Assembly (NCBI GenBank): GCA_000969725.1
Contig: JXSR01S019629.1
Source: Ophiothrix spiculata
Lineage: Eukaryota; Echinodermata; Ophiuroidea; Amphilepidida; Ophiotrichidae
DNA: 34,323 nucleotides
Direction: 5' to 3' (one strand)
Below the pieces are notes generated by a model. It was not told the origin of the DNA. It made no database searches and worked only from the letters and a program-made list of their open reading frames with translations. Position numbers and translations under genes: made by a program. Shown in pieces: positions 33,301 to 34,323 of the stretch; within the stretch, counting starts at the first letter, position 1, and every line of letters begins with the position of its first letter.

Positions 33301-34323
33301 AATCTGCTGGAAATTCTTCTTACTTTCTTTATTTTTTGCTATCTATATTCACCAGTTTCTTTAAAAGTGTTCTGTTGCAAAGTCCCCATTTCAGGGTGAG
33401 CCATCACAAATTATTCCCAGTTATCTTCAGCGCAACAACATAAAAATGACATGGGATTAACAATCTACCTTTTACACTATCAAAGAAATTTTCTACCTTT
33501 TTCCACTAACAAAGTAATTTGAAATGGGGAATCTGTACTTGCCACAACATTATTGTTGCACATGGGACTGAGTTTCAGTTACAGTACCTTCTCATTTTTC
33601 AGAGTTCTGTAGCTTGTCAAAATGTGACCCATCAAATCAAAACATGATACATGTCGCAACCTACATATTTCTCATTTCGTGAAACTGATAAATCCCATAC
33701 TTAACCTTGAAGATGAATATTCCTTTTTACTGGTGACCAATAGTTTAAAATGGCATCATGATGTGACAAGTCAACACTGTACAAGATACCGATTGATACT
33801 TGATCTCCCGTTACAAGAATTCATCTTCAAGTATGGGATAACATGGTGCTGTATGGGATAACATGGTGTTATCGATTTCACGAAATGAGAAATAAGTAGG
33901 TTGCAACATGTACCATGTATTAATATGATGGGTCACAAATGTGTAAGTTGACAAACAGAGTGTGCATTTTACTTCAGACACAAACCAAATCTGTCAGAAT
34001 CTATTACAATTTGTACTAAGCTACATATGCAGCATTTCCATTACATGGAGTCCCAAGCATTGCACGCGAAAAGCCAGCAACGCTTGAAAAAGTCATAGGT
34101 ACAGTAACTCCATGAACAACAATCAAGAGTGGCCATTCCCACAGGAGAAACACAGCGTTCCATTTAAGTACAATTACCACAAGGAAAATTGTAAGACATA
34201 GAAAAGTGCTCTTTCATGCATCATTACCTGGTCTATGGTAGTTTGGTATAACAGGTGGTTCTGGAGATAATTGCAATGGTCTTGGATATAAGTTTTTGAC
34301 ATCGTGTGTTGGTGATAAATAAC
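9204..34323 (-). CDS. ABLIM: Actin-binding LIM protein / dematin family, C-terminal 370 residues in 8 exons (5' end outside window)
   Basis: Family members bind F-actin through a C-terminal villin headpiece and link actin to membranes, junctions or axon-guidance signalling. The exons, in minus-strand order, are 34323-34228, 26579-26514, 25360-24944, 20687-20626, 20320-20239, 19147-18942, 9770-9699 and 9317-9204. Every junction is GT-AG and the phases match throughout, giving 370 codons plus TGA. Compared from memory with human dematin and abLIM, the landmarks run in the family order: PNYHRP; SRFSAAKKPPPGEIAKVERDDWP (like dematin's SKFPAAQPPDPNQPAKIETDYWP, not given in full); LGKEILKSELEK; SSSLP; RGRSLPNV; then a two-exon headpiece. 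The LIM domains of abLIM, which dematin lacks, would lie upstream, so abLIM versus dematin cannot be settled from this window. Invertebrates usually have one abLIM/UNC-115-like gene, which favours abLIM. Cassette exons in the 7.6 and 9.2 kb introns cannot be excluded. Confidence 0.93.
9699..9770 (-). CDS. ABLIM: abLIM exon: villin headpiece, N-terminal half
   Basis: A 72-base exon of exactly 24 codons with acceptor TTCCAG|ATT and donor GAG|GTATGT. It encodes IYPIETLLTTNYRLPKDVDR followed by TNLE. This matches the headpiece start IYPYEMLVVTN(K/R)GRTKLPPGVDRxRLE of dematin and abLIM, keeping the IYP, LP, VDR and LE positions. The loop before LP is two residues shorter than in the vertebrate proteins. 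It is separated by a 9.2 kb intron from the preceding exon and by 381 bp from the last exon. Confidence 0.93.
9875..10463. mobile_element. Older fold-back element split by a hAT MITE
   Basis: 'GGGCAATCTAC ... TGCAAAT(C/T)CA' at 9875-9913 and its inverse at 10424-10463 form matching ends ('TTTGCAATCCATGTAGATTGCCC'-like, not given in full). Without the 375-bp insertion and its duplicated 8 bp the element is about 206 bp. The nesting orders the two events: this one came first. Confidence 0.5.
10047..10421. mobile_element. hAT MITE with CAGTGGCRTAGCCAG ends
   Basis: The ends are CAGTGGCATAGCCAG and CTGGCTACGCCACTG. The 8-bp flanks are GATGCGCA (10039-10046) and GATGTGCA (10422-10429), a 7/8 match that fits a hAT duplication. 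'CAGTGGCGTAGCCAG' ends are widespread among animal hAT MITEs. A 16-base G run follows the left end and a G/C tract precedes the right end. The long frames on both strands through here are low-complexity and not genes. Confidence 0.85.
11278..12025. mobile_element. Fold-back element with inverted arrays of a 37-bp repeat
   Basis: The left end has four direct units of 37 bp (GGCTATAGAC starts at 11281, 11318, 11355 and 11392). The right end has units in reverse (11893, 11930, 11972) and a diverged last unit to 12025. Inside the arrays the arms keep pairing for over 100 bp more ('AGTGAATGG', 'AAGGGGATGGCAACAAAAAT', 'GGTAATATTACAACT'). The core (about 11540-11780) is unique. Subterminal arrays of this kind are typical transposase-binding regions of DNA transposons. 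Superfamily unknown. Confidence 0.8.
11560..11690 (+). repeat. Possible SINE 3'-like segment
   Basis: 'CCTTGGGCAAGAAACTTTGC', then 'CATACAGTGTATACCTGGT', resembles a phrase seen in many invertebrate SINEs and repeats ('cttgggcaag...ctttac...gggtacctggt'). This is from memory. There are no tRNA-like promoter boxes upstream, because the segment sits inside the fold-back element's core. Confidence 0.3.
12711..12758 (+). repeat. Two 21-bp direct repeats, 27 bp period
   Basis: TTCCATTAATGGTCAGTTTT plus G occurs at 12711-12731 and again at 12738-12758, exactly alike. It contains the palindrome CCATTAATGG. Confidence 0.85.
12890..13141. repeat. Interrupted (CAGA)n/(GATA)n microsatellite
   Basis: Blocks of GACA/GATA tetranucleotides at about 12896-12945, 13011-13045 and 13115-13141, separated by unique DNA. 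The open frames here ('LSVCLSV') are simple translation of the repeat. Confidence 0.85.
13142..15130 (-). other. abLIM intron, no further feature seen
   Basis: Part of the 9.2 kb intron before the headpiece exons. Only short open frames. No recognisable exon or terminal-repeat element. A tiny palindrome CCTACCGGGGGTAGG is at 13971-13985. Confidence 0.55.
15139..15350 (-). mobile_element. hAT MITE, family A copy 1
   Basis: The ends are CAGTGTTCCTGCTAAGG and its inverse. The 8-bp flanks TTCCATAT (15131-15138) and TTCCATAC (15351-15358) match at 7/8. 212 bp. Read on the minus strand it is homologous to the copy at 24196-24392 (shared start, 'GGTTTTTGAGCTTG', 'ATTTTGACAAA' region and other end), so the two copies are inserted in opposite directions. 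Confidence 0.9.
15715..15765 (+). repeat. T-run followed by G-run
   Basis: A run of T is followed directly by about ten G and then GCCC, next to the G-rich 'GGGCGGGTGGTGGAGG'. It could fold as a G-quadruplex on one strand. The right-hand part resembles the T/G-tract junction of the hAT MITE at 10047, but no matching ends are visible. Confidence 0.5.
15766..18321 (-). other. abLIM intron, no further feature seen
   Basis: AT-rich intron with simple A/T tracts (17760-17825) and a short (TTTG)n at 16637-16650. No exon or terminal-repeat element is evident to me. Confidence 0.5.
18322..18586. mobile_element. Fold-back MITE with ~90 bp arms
   Basis: The ends are CATTACATGTTCCTTGCC and GGCAAGTAACGTGTAATG. 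The pairing runs on through 'TTAAACTTTTGTACC', 'TTTTGACATTTCA' and 'GGTAATAAATCAT' to about 18410 and 18495. 265 bp. No clear target duplication. It ends only about 20 bp from the dispersed repeat at 18607. Confidence 0.78.
18607..18692 (-). repeat. Dispersed ~86 bp repeat, copy 2
   Basis: Reverse-complement copy of 3379-3464, about 90% identical. It lies next to the fold-back MITE, whereas copy 1 has no such neighbour, so the two are separate elements. Confidence 0.7.
18942..19147 (-). CDS. ABLIM: abLIM exon: Ser-rich linker with conserved RGRSLPNV site
   Basis: A 206-base exon with acceptor CTGCAG|CC and donor CAA|GTAAGT. It encodes a Ser/Tyr/Met-rich stretch, then MSEHELRMLRITRGRSLPNV and a basic tail ending KKAQ. 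RGRSLPNV aligns with RGNSLPCV of dematin, where I recall that the serine is a PKA site controlling the headpiece. Arg at -3 is kept here, so this is a plausible regulatory phosphosite (inference). KKAQ joins IYP in phase 0, as EQKIYP does in dematin. A mobile element ends 35 bp upstream of this exon's acceptor. Confidence 0.9.
19295..19861 (-). CDS. GIY-YIG endonuclease domain of a Penelope-like element
   Basis: An open frame of 188 codons. The first part (VPIPYVKGTSEKLTHIFRDH, then YHKPFNTIRSMLVHPKDK) is the linker that follows the reverse transcriptase in Penelope-like proteins. CGVIYKFNCSQCSDTYVGET gives the GIY and YIG motifs (here GVIY and YVG) together with the Cys-x-x-Cys cluster seen in Penelope-type enzymes. 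Then come RSLGIRIKEH (catalytic Arg region), a His cluster, KIRESFEIR with the likely catalytic Glu, and PTLNRDGEYELP, a common tail. The start is not a real one: the frame opens with GTG inside the terminal repeat. The last ten or so codons are also in the repeat. It is a fossil or a passive copy, with no reverse transcriptase. Confidence 0.85.
   Translation of the reverse strand: MTADWMFKSPKPKQNKKSTTNFDHSNKISVPIPYVKGTSEKLTHIFRDHGVNTYHKPFNTIRSMLVHPKDKTPKANKCGVIYKFNCSQCSDTYVGETSRSLGIRIKEHSKQKGPLTAIGEHCKNLNHNINMDDVTIVAREDHFWKRKIRESFEIRSQQPTLNRDGEYELPAVYDDLLSHDCPSGWSCD
19298..19331. repeat. 34-bp hairpin in the left arm
   Basis: GTCACATGAC ... GTCATGTGAC with a 15-bp near-perfect stem and a 4-nt loop. 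Each half holds the E-box word CACATG in a GTCACATGAC context. The same hairpin occurs in the other arm at 19857-19890. Confidence 0.8.
19857..19890. repeat. 34-bp hairpin in the right arm
   Basis: Inverse counterpart of 19298-19331, with the same GTCACATGAC / GTCATGTGAC ends around CCGCCCTAGCGGGTGG. It covers the point where the GIY-YIG frame opens. Confidence 0.8.
20239..20320 (-). CDS. ABLIM: abLIM exon: SSSLP linker
   Basis: An 82-base exon (27 codons plus one base) with acceptor TTTCAG|ATGG and donor GATG|GTAAGA. It encodes MDAYKKSSSLPYHARVRDVR followed by SPSWFSD. KSSSLPxx matches the KSSSLPAYG segment just before the headpiece linker of human dematin. The Met codon at its start is internal, not a translation start. 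The exon lies 0.25 kb upstream of the Penelope-like insertion in the next intron. Confidence 0.85.
20626..20687 (-). CDS. ABLIM: abLIM exon: Ser/Thr-rich linker
   Basis: A 62-base exon with acceptor TTCCAG|CTGC and donor ATG|GTAAGT. It starts with two bases that complete a Ser codon and then encodes ATQPRSSTLPNSMRYAGASM. The phases join cleanly to the exons on both sides. RSSTLP resembles the repeated S-S/T-L-P motifs of abLIM linkers. There is no folded domain. Confidence 0.82.
20926..21079. mobile_element. hAT-like MITE with CAGGGGCGGATCCTGG ends
   Basis: The ends are CAGGGGCGGATCCTGG and CCAGGATCTGTCCCTG. 'CAGGGGCGGATC' is a common hAT-type end in animals. 154 bp. The flanks (ataaagtt / aatgttaa) do not give a clean 8-bp duplication, so the superfamily is less sure than for the other hAT copies. 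Confidence 0.65.
21080..23057 (-). other. abLIM intron, no further feature seen
   Basis: Part of the 4.3 kb intron between exons 25360-24944 and 20687-20626. Only short chance frames. No exon recognised. Confidence 0.5.
23058..23217 (+). repeat. Tandem duplication, ~90 bp period
   Basis: Copies at 23058-23138 and 23148-23217 both start GGAACTGAGAAGAT, pass TTTCCTA(A/G)GAAGGA and end GAAGGAAAAATCCATCC. They differ by a few substitutions and an A/T-rich length change. Confidence 0.8.
23356..23394. repeat. 39-bp imperfect palindrome
   Basis: CTAGTCTAGACCGGTTTC / GGAACCAGTTCAAACTAG around a 3-nt centre. The sequence is close to its own reverse complement. No flanking duplication or longer arm is seen. 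Confidence 0.6.
24196..24392 (+). mobile_element. hAT MITE, family A copy 2, with perfect 8-bp duplication
   Basis: It begins CAGTGTTCCTTGTAAAGG and ends CCTTAGCAGGAACACTG. GTTTCAAG is present exactly at 24188-24195 and 24393-24400, a textbook hAT target duplication. 197 bp. Homologous to 15139-15350 in the opposite orientation. The perfect duplication suggests it is the younger of the two. Confidence 0.93.
24581..24799. mobile_element. Fold-back MITE with GCCC(T/G)TATTCACAAAAG ends
   Basis: The ends are GCCCTTATTCACAAAAG and CTTTTGTGAATACGGGC. The arms continue through 'TTATTCCTGGA' and its inverse. Similar 'GTATTCACAAA' ends are common in animal MITEs. 219 bp, lying 145 bp downstream (in gene direction) of the exon ending at 24944. 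Target duplication unclear. Confidence 0.65.
24944..25360 (-). CDS. ABLIM: abLIM exon: core of the abLIM/dematin anchor region
   Basis: The largest exon (417 bases, 138 complete codons). It holds the strongest family signature: LSKHIIRQSRFSAAKK, then a Lys-Val-Glu-Arg-Asp-Asp-Trp-Pro block, an acidic run (DLDDDEEKEYQ), and PSYLGKEILKSELEKRK. In human dematin the same order is seen (ESSKFPAAQ, YWPCPP, acidic run, SNLGKMILKEEMEK). In the family this region is called the abLIM anchor and is thought to target the protein to junctions or membranes. Acceptor is CAACAG|GG and donor GCCT|GTAAGT. An RSKSLGD serine lies in a basophilic-kinase context. The length is divisible by three. Confidence 0.92.
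25392..25534. mobile_element. Old fold-back element, GC-richer, with CCAAT and TATAAA words
   Basis: The arms pair imperfectly ('CTAGCCA...GAACGCAA' with 'TTGCGTTCC...TGGCTGG', and AGTGCAGTG with CACTGCGCT). On the plus strand CCAAT (25427) is followed by TATAAA (25445). That looks like a promoter, but repeats with 'GCCAATCAGA' are common and the orientation opposes the host gene. Inferred to be a degraded MITE. Confidence 0.4.
25660..25812. mobile_element. TTAA-flanked palindromic MITE, 153 bp
   Basis: TTAA at 25656-25659 and 25813-25816. Nearly the whole element is one inverted repeat, with arms sharing 'AAATGAGACA(G/A)AATCAATGCAC' (21-base word, shown with one ambiguity) and a centre around 25735 ('ACGGGCCTCGTGAATTAGACG'). 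Confidence 0.75.
26514..26579 (-). CDS. ABLIM: abLIM exon: short basic linker
   Basis: A 66-base exon with acceptor TTTCAG|GTGAAG and donor GCAG|GTTGGT. It encodes EDFSFKSPPRITPQKIKRWS plus one residue. The phases (2 bases in, 1 base out) match both neighbours exactly. It carries SPP and TPQ proline-directed sites and a basic patch. It is short and in phase (66 = 22 x 3), so it could be a cassette exon whose skipping keeps the frame. Confidence 0.85.
26580..27518 (-). other. abLIM intron (first part), no feature seen
   Basis: AT-rich, with only short frames and no terminal-repeat element recognised. Confidence 0.5.
27519..27555. repeat. Perfect 37-bp palindrome
   Basis: CAGGGTAGCTCCTTCAGT, one C, then its exact inverse. 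Eighteen paired bases without a mismatch in otherwise plain intron DNA. No flanking duplication. Confidence 0.95.
27556..29885 (-). other. abLIM intron, no feature resolved
   Basis: Some diverged repeated phrases ('TCGTGGACTTGACC' near 27960, 'TCGTGGATTTGACC' near 28349, 'TGCGCAATTTG' near 27769 and 28207) suggest an old internal duplication or worn-out transposon, but I cannot set its limits. Confidence 0.4.
29886..30018. mobile_element. Small fold-back MITE
   Basis: The ends are GTTGGATTAAATTTGTGAAT and ATTCACAAATTAAATCCAAC, with 20 of 21 terminal bases paired. 133 bp. The core holds 'GAGCGTAGAC' and 'GTACGCTCGCG' words. Confidence 0.7.
30019..31562 (-). other. abLIM intron, no feature seen
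   Basis: Short chance frames only. A short hairpin, CAGTTCA (30575) / TGAACTG (30587), is present. Confidence 0.5.
31563..31859. mobile_element. Fold-back element with CTCGTCCAATTCAACTA ends
   Basis: The ends are TACCATATCCACTCGTCCAA and its near-inverse at 31832-31859. A second hairpin inside pairs 'CGCAATGCCGTTTCCA' (about 31705) with 'TGGAAAGCATTGCG' (about 31755). TA at both outer ends would fit a TA duplication (Tc1/mariner-like), but this is weak. Confidence 0.7.
31860..33160 (-). other. abLIM intron, no feature seen
   Basis: AT-rich, no recognisable exon or terminal-repeat element. Confidence 0.5.
33161..33407. mobile_element. Fold-back MITE with GTGATG(A/G)CTCA ends
   Basis: The left end is GTGATGACTCATCCCGAAAG and the right end is its inverse, with 'GGGGACTTTGCA' shared. 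247 bp, with inverted ends of about 35 bp. No clear duplication. Confidence 0.7.
33623..33937. mobile_element. Fold-back MITE with TGTGACCCATCA ends and ~105 bp arms
   Basis: The arms run from TGTGACCCATCA through 'GCAACCTAC', 'TTTCTCATTTCGTGAAA' and 'CATACTT...GAAGATGAAT'. Near the right arm 'TATGGGATAACATGGTG' is tandemly repeated (33833 and 33852). 315 bp. Confidence 0.78.
34228..34323 (-). CDS. ABLIM: abLIM exon: proline-rich linker (partial at window edge)
   Basis: This exon runs off the right edge of the window. The 31 complete codons are rich in Pro and Tyr and end in PPVIPNYHRP, which recalls the 'SLPHFHHP' stretch of dematin and the matching abLIM linker. The donor is CAG|GTAATG, and the exon leaves one base (phase 1) that is completed by the next exon to give Gly. 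No acceptor AG is visible inside the 96 bases, so the exon probably extends further left on the gene (right in the window). No domain is expected here, and the segment is likely disordered. Confidence 0.85.

Overview
The window looks like AT-rich invertebrate deuterostome DNA. It has long introns, GT-AG splice sites, frequent 'taggcct' words and many small inverted-repeat transposons. An echinoderm is my best guess, but this is inference from sequence style. There is no bacterial-type gene organisation.

The one gene I recognise with confidence is the 3' part of an actin-binding LIM protein (abLIM/dematin family) on the minus strand. Eight coding exons with matching splice phases run from the right window edge (34323) down to a stop codon at 9204-9206. 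Together they give 370 residues. They hold a proline/serine-rich linker, the abLIM/dematin-type anchor region ('PNYHRP', 'DDWPAPP', 'LGKEILKSELEK', 'SSSLP', 'RSLPNV') and a C-terminal villin headpiece ending in 'WKRTELKKRALLF'. Any LIM domains would lie beyond the right edge. A good splice donor 24 nt past the stop suggests a 3'UTR intron.

The introns and the 9 kb downstream are full of mobile-element fossils. (1) A 0.8 kb Penelope-like piece (19183-19990) has an open 188-codon frame with a GIY-YIG endonuclease domain between long inverted repeats, and it ends 35 bp from a host 3' splice site. (2) Four hAT-type MITEs, three with 7/8 or 8/8 matching 8-bp target duplications (10047-10421, 15139-15350, 24196-24392) and one less certain (20926-21079). 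(3) Three elements flanked by TTAA (2936-3275, 8714-9023, 25660-25812). (4) A PIF/Harbinger-like MITE with TTA duplications (4096-4364). (5) About ten unclassified fold-back elements. (6) Two structures in which tandem repeats are arranged head to head: 11278-12025 (37-bp units) and 7425-8057 (about 26-bp units).

Region by region: 1-9203 is downstream of the abLIM stop, with repeats and one GC-richer patch (6966-7310) that may hold a terminal exon of a convergent plus-strand gene. 9204-9770 holds the two headpiece exons. 9771-18941 is a 9.2 kb intron. 18942-26579 holds five exons. 26580-34227 is a 7.6 kb intron, and 34228-34323 is the first exon seen. I found no tRNA, rRNA, CRISPR array or complete second gene.
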